From an uncultured Mailhella sp. (GTDB lineage: Bacteria; Desulfobacterota; Desulfovibrionia; Desulfovibrionales; Desulfovibrionaceae), in contig CAJTRG010000011.1 in NCBI GenBank assembly GCA_910578585.1, positions 24,001 through 88,000 of the forward strand: DNA of 64,000 nt. The letters run 5' to 3'. The notes beneath the pieces were generated by a model. The model had not been told where the DNA came from. It made no database searches and saw nothing but the letters and a program-made list of their open reading frames with translations. Positions 1 to 7,479 of the stretch are shown piece by piece. A program made the position numbers and the translations under genes. Positions within the stretch are counted from its first letter, which is position 1; every line of letters begins with the position of its first letter.

Positions 1-57
1 AGAAAATAAAAGTACCTACATATTGTTTAACTTTATTTTTACGCCGGCAAATTTTCC

Positions 58-86
58 TTGTCATTTTTGTATAAAAATTATATAGT
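58..86 (+). promoter_or_regulatory. sigma70-type promoter of brnTA
   Basis: TTGTCA (58-63) is followed after 17 bases by TATAGT (81-86). The expected start of transcription is around base 93, which is also the first base of the brnT start codon. The surrounding AT-rich dyads (TATATA and its partner around 80-95) could be the BrnA operator, but no BrnA site has been read here directly. Confidence 0.55.
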
Positions 87-92
87 TTTTAT

Positions 93-356
93 ATGATTTT
101 TGAATACGACATCAACAAAAGCATATCAAACAAAGCAAAACATGGCGTTGATTTTGAGGAAGCTAAAGCTCTCTTCAAAGACGAAAATTTGCTTGTACTG
201 CCCTTGATATTTGAGGACGAAAAACGTTATGCTTATGTTGGAAAACTCAATAATAAGATATGGACGGCAATCATTACATGCAGAAATGATACCATAAGAA
301 TTATCTCTGTACGCCGGGCACATAAAATAGAGGAAAGACTGTATGAAAGCGAGTGA
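93..356 (+). CDS. brnT: BrnT family toxin
   Basis: An 87-residue protein of the BrnT (DUF497) family, the ribonuclease toxin of a type II toxin-antitoxin pair with a RelE-like fold. Family features visible are the N-terminal FEYDINKSISNKAKHGVDFEEA segment pattern (WD/YD..K...N..KHG..F.EA), and the C-terminal RIISVRRAHKIEERLYE pattern (RIIS.R.A...ER..Y). The gene overlaps brnA by 14 bases. No Shine-Dalgarno sequence precedes the ATG, and the predicted transcription start falls on the start codon, so the message may be leaderless and weakly translated. That would fit the usual excess of antitoxin over toxin. Length is normal for the family. Confidence 0.88.
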   Translation: MIFEYDINKSISNKAKHGVDFEEAKALFKDENLLVLPLIFEDEKRYAYVGKLNNKIWTAIITCRNDTIRIISVRRAHKIEERLYESE

Positions 357-567
357 ATTTGACAAACTTTTTGATGAGGGGGAATGTGTCATTCCTTATG
401 CAGAAATGGACAAGGCATATCGCCCCAATAAAATGAAGCGTATCAATATTGATTTTCCTGCCTGGATGGTGGAGAGCATTGACAGTGAAGCCCAAAAAAT
501 CGGTATTACCAGACAATCCCTGATAAAAGTCTGGATAGCAGATTGCCTGAAAGAAAAAGCCGTATAA
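343..567 (+). CDS. brnA: BrnA family antitoxin
   Basis: A 74-residue protein that follows and overlaps brnT. The C-terminal half has the BrnA/CopG ribbon-helix-helix pattern: a strand KRINIDFPAWM, then helices with EAQKIGITRQSLIKVWIADCLKEK. BrnA normally binds and neutralises BrnT and represses the shared promoter through its ribbon-helix-helix domain. A GAGGAAAG ribosome-binding site lies just upstream inside brnT, stronger than anything before brnT itself. The identification rests on both the domain pattern and the partner gene. Confidence 0.85.
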   Translation: MKASEFDKLFDEGECVIPYAEMDKAYRPNKMKRINIDFPAWMVESIDSEAQKIGITRQSLIKVWIADCLKEKAV

Positions 568-580
568 CCAACAAAGCACA

Positions 581-615
581 AAAAAACGGCTTGAAATTTC
601 TTCAAGTCGTTTTTT
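581..615 (+). terminator. bidirectional intrinsic terminator after brnTA
   Basis: Stem of about 15 bases (AAAAAACGGCTTGAA / TTCAAGTCGTTTTTT, one G-T pair) with a five-base loop. The T tract follows on the plus strand and the A tract gives a T tract on the minus strand, so it can serve brnA and the minus-strand gene ending at 653. Confidence 0.8.
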
Positions 616-652
616 TACCTTTTTCAAACCTGTCTCTTTAGTAAATTTTTCC

Positions 653-958
653 TTATTTTCTGCCTGTATACTTAGGACATTTTTTTGCATCAGCCAAAGG
701 ACAAACCATATATCCTCTGATATTTGAAATCCCTTTTCTAATATTAATTTTAGGAGCTTTCCCACCTAAAGATTCAGAAATTTCTCCAACTCGAACACAA
801 AGATCATATTGTTCTTTGTCAAGATACACACAGCCACGGCTATCATGCAAAACGACAGGCAATTTCGGCAGCTGATAAAAAGTACCGTCAACATGCGTTC
901 TATGATTATCGGTTTTCATTAAATTTTCACATTCACACGTTTCAATCTTATTATCCAT
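653..958 (-). CDS. hypothetical protein with Cys pairs
   Basis: A 101-residue protein that I do not recognise. It begins with MDNKIETCECENLMKTDN and has six cysteines: C8 and C10 near the N-terminus, two in the middle (RGCVYLDKEQYDLC) and two at the C-terminus (VCPLADAKKCPKY). No signal peptide or membrane segment is visible. It lies two bases downstream of the next minus-strand gene and is probably co-transcribed with it. Coding is supported by the tight packing and the convergent terminator at 581-615. The cysteine pattern could bind a metal, but there is no family match to support this. Confidence 0.55.
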   Translation of the reverse strand: MDNKIETCECENLMKTDNHRTHVDGTFYQLPKLPVVLHDSRGCVYLDKEQYDLCVRVGEISESLGGKAPKINIRKGISNIRGYMVCPLADAKKCPKYTGRK

Positions 959-960
959 TT

Positions 961-1668
961 TTATTCTCCTTGATTTTGTTTAATTTTGCTTATAAAATCA
1001 GTTAGATAAATACTCATTTCATATAGCTGATCTGTATAGTTAAGATGTTCTTCAAATTCGCTGCTGAAAACAGGATATTTTTTTATAATTTCCTCAATCA
1101 GACAGTCAGATTCCGCCTTGCCGTATGCGTTTGTCAGTTCCTCCAGTTTACTTTTGAATGTAATTAATTTCCGTATGCACACGTCATCAGACATTTCCTG
1201 ATACACTTGAAAATTCTGCAAAAGCAGACGAATAACTATTGACTGGGTAAAATTTCTTTTGAAAATATTATTTCCTTTTAAACTCGCAACAATTTGATCC
1301 AGTCTTTCTTTATCGCTATGAGAAATGGAATAACTTTTCCGTATAATTTCACCTGCCTGCGGCTGAAAAAATACGCTGTCAAAAAGCAATATCATTTCAC
1401 TTTTTTTATTTTTTGCAATTTCGAGAATAAAGGCATTAAATTCTTCACCGGAAATTTTTTTATTGAAAAAATCGACAACCTTTTCCAGGAACTCTTTTTC
1501 ATAAGGCACGTTTTCCGTTGTATACCGTTCATGCAGCAGATAATGTAAAGCTCCTTTTTTCCCTTTTATTGTATCAAGATTTTTGAGCCTTTCGAGTTTT
1601 TGGATTTCAGTATACGTCAGGGAGAGCTTGATTTTTTCTTCCCGATTATCCTTATTTATTTGTGTCAT
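961..1668 (-). CDS. hypothetical protein with two ribbon-helix-helix-like segments
   Basis: About 235 residues, starting at MTQINKDN. An upstream in-frame ATG at 1686 is possible, but the AAAGAG just before 1668 and the overlap with the lipoprotein gene fit the shorter form. Two segments have the same pattern of a short charged strand followed by helices ending in repeated leucines: residues about 10-50 (KIKLSLTYTEIQKLERLK) and about 115-160 (RKSYSISHSDKERLDQIVA). They resemble ribbon-helix-helix modules of accessory-element regulators, but this is only pattern similarity. The gene overlaps the end of the upstream lipoprotein gene by 17 bases, implying translational coupling. Confidence 0.5.
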   Translation of the reverse strand: MTQINKDNREEKIKLSLTYTEIQKLERLKNLDTIKGKKGALHYLLHERYTTENVPYEKEFLEKVVDFFNKKISGEEFNAFILEIAKNKKSEMILLFDSVFFQPQAGEIIRKSYSISHSDKERLDQIVASLKGNNIFKRNFTQSIVIRLLLQNFQVYQEMSDDVCIRKLITFKSKLEELTNAYGKAESDCLIEEIIKKYPVFSSEFEEHLNYTDQLYEMSIYLTDFISKIKQNQGE

Positions 1669-2005
1669 AACTCTTTTTTTCCTCATTATGTATCGTTATT
1701 TCCTGCTCATCAGGCTTTGCGTTTTCATTACAGGTGATAAAAAGTTCCCGCATGACAACAGGGCTTGAAAAAAAGCCAAACTGATTAAAAGTTGCTGTGG
1801 AGCCTTGATTTTGCCCTATTATATTCTGCACCGTGTAGCCGTGAGGACAAAGCTTTCCTGCTTTTTCATAACATTCAGCCCAAGTCATCATAGTGCCGGA
1901 ACAATTAATATGATGAAATTCCCCTCCGTCAGGCGCCATCAATGTTTTAGATGTTGCACATCCGGATAAAAACATAAACAAAAAAAGAAAAGCTGTTTTT
2001 TTCAT
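1652..2005 (-). CDS. small secreted lipoprotein
   Basis: A 117-residue protein with a clear lipoprotein signal: MKKTAFLFLFMFLSGC, lipobox FLSGC with the lipidated cysteine at residue 16. The mature part has a motif common in small proteobacterial lipoproteins of unknown role: PDGGEFHHINCSGTMMTW followed by C, C and CPHGY, giving four conserved-looking cysteines that could form disulfides outside the cytoplasm. A good AGAGG sequence precedes the start. It is the first gene of a three-gene minus-strand unit running to 653. Confidence 0.7.
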   Translation of the reverse strand: MKKTAFLFLFMFLSGCATSKTLMAPDGGEFHHINCSGTMMTWAECYEKAGKLCPHGYTVQNIIGQNQGSTATFNQFGFFSSPVVMRELFITCNENAKPDEQEITIHNEEKKSYDTNK

Positions 2006-2227
2006 AAATCCCTCTCCATTTTTGTTTTAGTCTATCATAAAATATAATATCGTCAACAGGTTACAAAAAAAGTTGTAGGTAGACACTTTCAAAAAAAAAG
2101 AATTTATTCATTAAAAAGAGATTAATTATTTTTTAAAGGACACTTTTTTAAAAAAGTAGACAAAAAGGAATTTTTAGTATTTTTTTACAAAATAGTATAA
2201 TAAAAAAAGCAGGTTATTGTGTGAAAT

Positions 2228-3151
2228 TTATTTTCTTACAAAAATGCCATTGAAATCAACGGGGAAGAGACCCGGAACGTGAACAATACAAAGACTGTCT
2301 TTCATGGTGAGCAGATAGAGTTTTTGTTCATTGACAGTGGAAAGAGCAAGCCAAAGTTTACCATTTTCAGGAAGTTCTGCCCTAAAAAGCAATTGCGGCA
2401 TGGTCTGAAGATTTTTTGCAGCTGTTTCGCCAGAATTTTGAGATACTTTGTCCGTTTCTGCCTGCTCTTTTGGACTTTGTTCATCAGCTTGGGCGGATTT
2501 CTTATCGCTTTCTTTGCTTGCAGAACTTGTTAAATAGGAAATATTGCCATAACCCTGCAAAATAGTTTTTTCTTCTTCCTGCGTCAGGGTCACAAAGGTC
2601 TCGCCTTTGCCATAACGCCCAAGCACAGGTTCATGCCAGACATCTTGTGCCAATTCCTGCGTTTTTGCCACAGCTGCCAGCATAAAAGCATGATATTCCG
2701 GAATTTGCGAAACTTGCTTTTTAAAACTGTTTGCAACTGTATTTCTGCCTGTATCAAGCCAAACTTTATGCGTCTGCCAAAGCTTGCGATAGGCTTTCTT
2801 ATCCAGTTTTTTGACCAGTAATTTCCAAGTCTGATTGAGCATATTGTCCGCTAAAGCATATTGCTCATTTTCCACTAAAAACTGATCATGTTTTTCGTCA
2901 GTCAGGAAAAATTCGGCTGATTCGACTGGTTCGGCTGGTAGTACTTTTTCTGTATTTTCAACAATGGCATTTTCTGTAACTTTGCCTGCAATTTTCTTTT
3001 CCTGAGTATTTTTTGTTTCGTCAGCAATTTTATTTTCTTCCAGTTTAAATTCAATTTGCGGGTCAAATTCTTCATATAAAGAAAGCTCTTTGGCAAGGGC
3101 CGTCCCCTGCACAAAGAGCAAAACAAAAAGAAAACAGAAAATGTTTTTCAT
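2228..3151 (-). CDS. secreted protein with DUF1311/LprI-like segment
   Basis: About 307 residues. The start MKNIFCFLFVLLFVQG fits a Sec signal peptide cleaved after TALA; an ATG three codons upstream is less likely. A lysine- and glutamate-rich linker (about 30-80) leads into a segment (about 95-150) with MLNQTWKLL, LDKKAYRKLWQTHKVWLDTGRN and similar spacing to DUF1311/LprI proteins (D..LN..Y..L, W...R). A second low-complexity region rich in S, K and E (about 215-255) precedes a C-terminal beta-rich part. It follows the aminotransferase gene on the same strand by 27 bases and is probably in the dgkA operon. Function unknown; LprI homologues are periplasmic and some inhibit lysozyme. Confidence 0.6.
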   Translation of the reverse strand: MKNIFCFLFVLLFVQGTALAKELSLYEEFDPQIEFKLEENKIADETKNTQEKKIAGKVTENAIVENTEKVLPAEPVESAEFFLTDEKHDQFLVENEQYALADNMLNQTWKLLVKKLDKKAYRKLWQTHKVWLDTGRNTVANSFKKQVSQIPEYHAFMLAAVAKTQELAQDVWHEPVLGRYGKGETFVTLTQEEEKTILQGYGNISYLTSSASKESDKKSAQADEQSPKEQAETDKVSQNSGETAAKNLQTMPQLLFRAELPENGKLWLALSTVNEQKLYLLTMKDSLCIVHVPGLFPVDFNGIFVRK

Positions 3152-3178
3152 ATATACCATAAAAACTATTGTAAAAAG

Positions 3179-4369
3179 CTAGTTTGGCAGCGCCGTCTTA
3201 GGATAGCCGGGCGCATTTTCATAGGCCTGCATGGCAATGCTCATATAGGCATTATCAAAGCTTTGCGGCTTAGCAGGCAAACTCTTGGCCACCGCATACA
3301 GCCCTGCCAGCATATCTCCAAAGTCCACATACCCCATATGCGCGAGGCGGATCAGCTCATCTTTCATAGGATCTTGTCCTGCCGCAATAATCACGCCAGT
3401 TTCCTTGGCTGCAACACTCACCAGTTCACTGCCTGTCACGCCCTTAGGCATTGCCACAGAAGTCAGCCCCCATGCGTAATGGGTTTTGGCAAAGGGTTCA
3501 AGACCCATGGCTTTAATGCCGGCTCTGGTCATTTGCGCCAAAGCATAATGCTTTTGATATAAGCCATCCAAACCGCCGTAACCGCCGTCTTCTTCATCTT
3601 CAAAAATCATGGTCAAAGCTTCGCGAAGTCCCACAATAAGAGAAACCGGAGAACTGAAATTGGTTTGGTTTTTGAGCACATTTTTGAGTTCTGCTTTCAA
3701 ATTGAAATAGAAGCAGCTGGGCGCAACACTTTCCGCCTTTTTCCATGCTTTTTCAGAAAGAGCAAGCAGGGAGAGCCCTGCCGGCACCATAAGCCCTTTT
3801 TGTGAGCCGGTCAAAAGTGCATCAATGCCCCATTCATCCATGGGCGCAGGAGAAATTCCCACGGAGGAAATGCCGTCGCACACCAGCAAAACATCATATT
3901 TTTTCGTAACCTTGGCAATCCCGTAAATAGGGTGCATAACGCCGGTTGAAGTTTCGCAAATTTGTATGCAAACGCCTTTTGCGTCAGGATTTTTCTTCAA
4001 GGCTTCTTCAACGTCGTCTGCTAAAATTGCTTCACCCCAGGGCTTTGCAATTTCAACAATATTAAGCCCCTGCACCTTGGCAATTTCCCGCCAGCGTTCG
4101 CCGAATTTCCCTGCCTGTGCTACAATAATCTTTTCACCGCGGCTGAACAAATTGGTAATGGCTGCTGTCATTGCCCCTGTGCCGGAACTTGCCAAAGGAA
4201 GAACTTCCTGTTCTGTGCCAAAAAGTTTTTTGAGGTACCCGCGGGTTTCTTCCATAATTGCCTTAAATTCCGGCTTTCTATGGTGGATCATGGGCATAGC
4301 CATGGCTAAACGTACCCTGTCAGGAATGGCAGTAGGGCCGGGGGTCAAAAGACGCAAGTGATTTTTCAT
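3179..4369 (-). CDS. class V aminotransferase (alanine-glyoxylate / serine-pyruvate type)
   Basis: A 396-residue PLP enzyme of the class V (AgxT/PucG) group. The N-terminus LLTPGPTAIPDRVRLAMAMP with MIHHRKPEF is diagnostic, SSGTGAMTAAI is the cofactor-phosphate segment, CDGISSVG holds the pyridine-binding aspartate, and LLTGSQKGLMVPAGLS holds the PLP lysine. The expected reaction is transfer of an amino group between alanine or serine and glyoxylate or pyruvate in the cytoplasm. Length is full for the family. It starts eight bases after dgkA on the same strand. Exact substrates cannot be read from sequence; a sulfonate-related substrate is possible in a sulfidogen, but nothing here shows it. 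Confidence 0.85.
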   Translation of the reverse strand: MKNHLRLLTPGPTAIPDRVRLAMAMPMIHHRKPEFKAIMEETRGYLKKLFGTEQEVLPLASSGTGAMTAAITNLFSRGEKIIVAQAGKFGERWREIAKVQGLNIVEIAKPWGEAILADDVEEALKKNPDAKGVCIQICETSTGVMHPIYGIAKVTKKYDVLLVCDGISSVGISPAPMDEWGIDALLTGSQKGLMVPAGLSLLALSEKAWKKAESVAPSCFYFNLKAELKNVLKNQTNFSSPVSLIVGLREALTMIFEDEEDGGYGGLDGLYQKHYALAQMTRAGIKAMGLEPFAKTHYAWGLTSVAMPKGVTGSELVSVAAKETGVIIAAGQDPMKDELIRLAHMGYVDFGDMLAGLYAVAKSLPAKPQSFDNAYMSIAMQAYENAPGYPKTALPN

Positions 4370-4377
4370 AGCACACC

Positions 4378-4791
4378 TTACTTATTTATATAAAGTTTAA
4401 CATAGTCAGCAAGTTGATAGAGTTCAGGCAGATAGACAAGAGACTGCACAAAAATGTTCACCAAAACCAAAATAAATACTGCTGCAGATCCCATGTCTTT
4501 GGCAGCTTTTACTTTTGTGGAATATTCGTGGGTGATTAAATCAAGAGCTTCCTCAATGGCAGAATTGAGCAGTTCCACCACAATCACGAAAAGCCAGGTA
4601 ATAATGGATGCAGCCACCAAATACCATGCTTTTTGCGTATACCAGCCTAAAACTCCCAAAAGGATTAAAACAAGAAATTCCTGTTTTATGGCAGTACTGT
4701 ACCTGAGACCTGTGAATAAACCCTGTATAGAATAATTAAGCGCATAAAAGACATGAAGTATTCCGTTAAAGAAGCCGGTTTTCTTTTCCAT
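4378..4791 (-). CDS. dgkA: diacylglycerol kinase, DgkA family
   Basis: A 137-residue integral membrane protein with three hydrophobic helices. The family signature is the catalytic glutamate region VVELLNSAIEEALDLI (about residues 66-81), followed by KVKAAKDMGSAAVFI, the conserved segment preceding the third helix. It phosphorylates diacylglycerol to phosphatidic acid in the inner membrane. Diacylglycerol is released when phosphatidylglycerol donates glycerol phosphate to periplasmic acceptors, and this window contains an LTA-synthase-like enzyme (12482-14386) that would produce it. It heads a minus-strand unit with the aminotransferase. Confidence 0.9.
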   Translation of the reverse strand: MEKKTGFFNGILHVFYALNYSIQGLFTGLRYSTAIKQEFLVLILLGVLGWYTQKAWYLVAASIITWLFVIVVELLNSAIEEALDLITHEYSTKVKAAKDMGSAAVFILVLVNIFVQSLVYLPELYQLADYVKLYINK

Positions 4792-4845
4792 GGGAGTTTC
4801 CTTTGATAATCCTTAATTGCAGTCTACAGTTTGAAATTTTGTACC

Positions 4846-5400
4846 TTATTGCTGGAAGCCAGGCAGTTCTACAGAGTGGAAATTATCGCTTTGTCCATTG
4901 GCTTTTGGACAATTTTCACGTAAATAGCAAATTTCACAGGCACCTCTAAAGGGCAGCCCGGTCAACACGCTAAAACGGCGAATAAGAGTTGGTTCTCCGT
5001 CAATATAGGGAATATTTTCTGCTTTGAGAGCTTCGGCAATGGCATCGTTAGGCTCAGGACAAGGAGCACAGCCAGCCAGTTCCACTTCCGGCAAAATTTG
5101 ATACACAGTATTCATAATAAGGCTTTGTCCCACACAATTGAAGCGAAAACCTTTTTCAGCGTCTTGTTTAAAAAGTTCATCCGCCTCGTTTTCAACACTT
5201 TCATTGAGCCAGACAGCGAGATAATCACCCTTTTCTGTTTTCAGCATAATGCTGTTAAGTTCTTTTGCAAGACGTTCAAAGGTATTGACCATATCTTCCA
5301 AAACCTGTCCGCCAAGGCGAGTTTCCTGCAAAAGCCCCATGACAGCTTCCATATCAAAATAAGGTTGAATTGTGAGCACTTCTTTTGTATAATTTGCCAT
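4846..5400 (-). CDS. hypothetical protein with C-terminal cysteine cluster
   Basis: About 184 residues from MANYTKEVLTIQPYF; the GAGGAT just upstream decides this start over a longer reading to 5502. I do not recognise the family. The N-terminal half is acidic and helical. The C-terminal half carries GCAPCPEPND and, about 50 residues later, GACEICYLRENCPK, so five or six cysteines in CxxC-type spacing that could hold a metal or iron-sulfur cluster. No signal peptide or membrane helix. It is transcribed away from the plus-strand gene at 5504, with about 100 bases between them. Confidence 0.6.
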   Translation of the reverse strand: MANYTKEVLTIQPYFDMEAVMGLLQETRLGGQVLEDMVNTFERLAKELNSIMLKTEKGDYLAVWLNESVENEADELFKQDAEKGFRFNCVGQSLIMNTVYQILPEVELAGCAPCPEPNDAIAEALKAENIPYIDGEPTLIRRFSVLTGLPFRGACEICYLRENCPKANGQSDNFHSVELPGFQQ

Positions 5401-5503
5401 ATAATCCTCATATATTAACGTTATCAATAGTATATACGCTTTATACGAGGTGTCAAATACTATATATTTACATTCAAAGGCTGACAAAGTACGATAACCC
5501 AAA

Positions 5504-5911
5504 ATGAAAGATGAAAAGGTTTGGCAGAAAATGATCCATAAAACACAGTTACCCAGTAAAATTCGCTATGAATACCAGGAAGATCCGGGTCTTTCCATGA
5601 AATATGCCCACGGTGTCTGGGGCGGAATCAACCCTCAGGGAGAAATTGAAATCAATTTTTATACTGAACAGGATAAAATTCCGCGCATCTCTGAACGCTA
5701 TCTTAAACCTGACGGTTCTTTTGGTGCGGAAATGACTTTTGCAGAAGAAGATACAAGGGTTGTCACTCGTAAAATTCAGGCAAAAGTTCTCATCAATCAC
5801 CATACTGCCAAAGCGCTGCTCAGCTGGCTGGCTGAAAAGATTGAAAATCTGGAAGCAGAAGAAATGCGCAGTTTTGAAATGCAAATGAATAAAAACGATC
5901 GTGAACAATAG
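5504..5911 (+). CDS. small conserved protein, DUF3467-like pattern
   Basis: A 135-residue cytoplasmic protein. The middle YAHGVWGGINPQGEIEINFY followed by TEQDKIPR resembles DUF3467 proteins, which have a similar YAN/YAHG..V...P..ei.l.F pattern, and the end (HHTAKALLSWLAEKIENLE) also fits that family's C-terminal helix. The assignment is tentative. The ribosome-binding site before 5504 is poor. It lies eight bases ahead of the YjgA gene, so the two are probably co-transcribed. Confidence 0.5.
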   Translation: MKDEKVWQKMIHKTQLPSKIRYEYQEDPGLSMKYAHGVWGGINPQGEIEINFYTEQDKIPRISERYLKPDGSFGAEMTFAEEDTRVVTRKIQAKVLINHHTAKALLSWLAEKIENLEAEEMRSFEMQMNKNDREQ

Positions 5912-5919
5912 GAATAAGT

Positions 5920-6237
5920 ATGGCGAAGAAAAACAAATACTTATACGATGAAAATGCAGACGGTGAAGAAAAACGCATCAGCCGTTCACAAAAGAAACGC
6001 GACAGTACTAGTCTACAAAAAATTGGTGAAGAAATTGCCAATTTAGCTCCGGCAAAACTGGAAGATCTTCCCCTGACAGAAGATTTGCAGGACGCCATTG
6101 CCGAATACAAAAGAATAACAAACAGAGAAGCAAAAAGACGGCAGCTCCAATATATTGGCAGGCTTATGCGAGAAGCCCAGGAAGATAGTGAAGAAGATCT
6201 CGTCAGCGCGTATCTTGCCATGAAAGAAGAACTATAG
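5920..6237 (+). CDS. YjgA/DarP (DUF615) family protein, short form
   Basis: A 105-residue protein matching the core of the DUF615 family: ISRSQKKRDSTSLQKIGEEI, then PLTEDLQDAIAEYKRI and KRRQLQYIGRLMRE. In E. coli the family member (about 183 residues) associates with late 50S assembly intermediates. This copy stops soon after the YIGRLMRE motif and lacks the C-terminal third. The stop is followed by intergenic sequence with no remnant that I can read, so the short form looks natural. Probably co-transcribed with the preceding gene. Confidence 0.75.
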   Translation: MAKKNKYLYDENADGEEKRISRSQKKRDSTSLQKIGEEIANLAPAKLEDLPLTEDLQDAIAEYKRITNREAKRRQLQYIGRLMREAQEDSEEDLVSAYLAMKEEL

Positions 6238-6303
6238 GCCGGCGATTTATAATTTGTCTGTTGTATTCTTTTAAAGACGTTCTCATATTGTCGTTTATTC
6301 GTG

Positions 6304-6332
6304 TTGACAATGCGCTTTTCCTTGCGTATTAT
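6304..6332 (+). promoter_or_regulatory. sigma70 promoter of uspA
   Basis: TTGACA (6304-6309), 17-base spacer, TATTAT (6327-6332). This is one of the best consensus promoters in the window. A Shine-Dalgarno AGAGGTG lies at 6350-6356, before the ATG at 6365. Confidence 0.8.
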
Positions 6333-6364
6333 TATATCAAATATTATTTGAGAGGTGCAAAATT

Positions 6365-6829
6365 ATGCCATCATTAAAAACAATTTTATGTGCATTAGAT
6401 TTATCCGAACACAGTCAAGTGGTGGCAGAACATGCCTGCATGCTTGCCAAATTGTCCGGAGCAAAAATTTTCGCCATGTATGTTGCTCCAACCATGACCC
6501 AATACACTGGCTTTCATGTAGCTCCAAACACTATTGACGGTTTTGTTGGTGAAATCGTTTCCGGTGCTGAAAGCAGTATGGCTGAATTTGTGGCTAAACA
6601 CTTTGAAGGTGTTGAAGTGGAAGCAGACGTTGTTGTTGGTTACGCAACCGAAGAAATTCTTGCTGCTGCTGATAAACATAATGCTGATATTATTGTTATG
6701 GGTACTCATGGCCGTAAGGGCATTGACAGAATTTTGTTTGGTTCTGTTGCAGAAAAAGTTGTAACCCAATCCAGAATTCCAGTTCTTACTATTCGTCCTG
6801 CCGGAAGCGCTGGCGCGGAACAAGAATAA
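6365..6829 (+). CDS. universal stress protein, UspA family
   Basis: A 154-residue single-domain Usp protein. It opens with the ILCALDLSEHS strand-helix (conserved aspartate for nucleotide), and near the C-terminus has IIVMGTHGRKGIDRILFGSVAEKVV, the G2-x-G9-GS/T ATP-binding signature of the ATP-binding Usp subgroup, followed by IPVLTIRP. Cytoplasmic, with a stress or energy-state role in related bacteria. It stands alone between a strong promoter and a strong terminator. Confidence 0.92.
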   Translation: MPSLKTILCALDLSEHSQVVAEHACMLAKLSGAKIFAMYVAPTMTQYTGFHVAPNTIDGFVGEIVSGAESSMAEFVAKHFEGVEVEADVVVGYATEEILAAADKHNADIIVMGTHGRKGIDRILFGSVAEKVVTQSRIPVLTIRPAGSAGAEQE

Positions 6830-6857
6830 AAATATTTTTCTGTAAAAATATATTAAA

Positions 6858-6903
6858 ACATACTAAGGCAAGTTTTAGCGGCTTGCCTTGGTATGTTTTT
6901 TTA
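6858..6903 (+). terminator. intrinsic terminator of uspA
   Basis: A 15-base stem (ACATACTAAGGCAAG / CTTGCCTTGGTATGT, one T-G pair) with a nine-base loop, then a run of T. Confidence 0.9.
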
Positions 6904-7427
6904 TTTAAAGGGTTGCCCTTTTACCCTGACAAAACTTCTATGAGGAAACTCCCTCACATAACCTTTTGTAGGGGGAAGCTAACGGGGGCTTTGCCCCCTT
7001 GCCCCTTTTACATTCTGTTAGATAACTCGAAGAGTTTTAAATCTTACAGAATGTTAAAGGTTCACGTACACAGCGTGGCTGCAAAATGAAATTTTAGCAG
7101 CCTAAGTCGGGTGCTCCCCCAGCTCTGCTGTCTATTTGCGTAAAGCTCATTCTCCGCTAACAGAAACGGCTTCACCGTCCGTTGGATAGCCCCTTTATAT
7201 CCCCTTTCCTCAATCCCTTTAACTCACTTCTCGAAAGAGAGCTCTGCCCTCTTTCTCGGAGTTCGTCACAAGTTATTCCCTGCCCATTTTTTAGTCAGTT
7301 GTTTCTTGCCCCAATTAAGCTTCTTTTTTGCCGTACTGCTCCGCAAAACGGCTTTTCCTGATATTTTTTCAAACTTTTAGCTCGTTATTTTAATTAATAA
7401 TACAACATGTTATTTATTGATTAAGCA
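6904..7427. other. gene-free, hairpin-dense intergenic region
   Basis: No convincing reading frame. It holds many inverted repeats: GGGGGC-TTT-GCCCCC near 6984; a nested hairpin from CATTCTGT (about 7011) to ACAGAATG (about 7053) enclosing AACTC-GAA-GAGTT; GGCTGCAAAAT-GAA-ATTTTAGCAGCC near 7076-7101; CTC-GAAAGAG / CTCTTTC-GAG near 7230-7262; GCCGT / ACGGC near 7330-7352. The density suggests a structured RNA or a stacked repeat element. I recognise no known RNA family. Confidence 0.45.
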
Positions 7428-7457
7428 CAAAAAAGGGGAGCATTGCTCCCCTTTTTG
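7428..7457 (-). terminator. intrinsic terminator of the livK-type gene
   Basis: AAAAAGGGGAGC-ATT-GCTCCCCTTTTT; the A run on the plus strand gives a U tract for the minus-strand gene ending at 7480. Confidence 0.88.
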
Positions 7458-7479
7458 TTCTACGTTATTGCAAAAATTA

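Noticed and set aside
1..2230. Prophage or integrative element edge
   Set aside because: The BrnTA pair and unknown small genes suggest accessory DNA, but no integrase, attachment repeat or structural phage gene is present.
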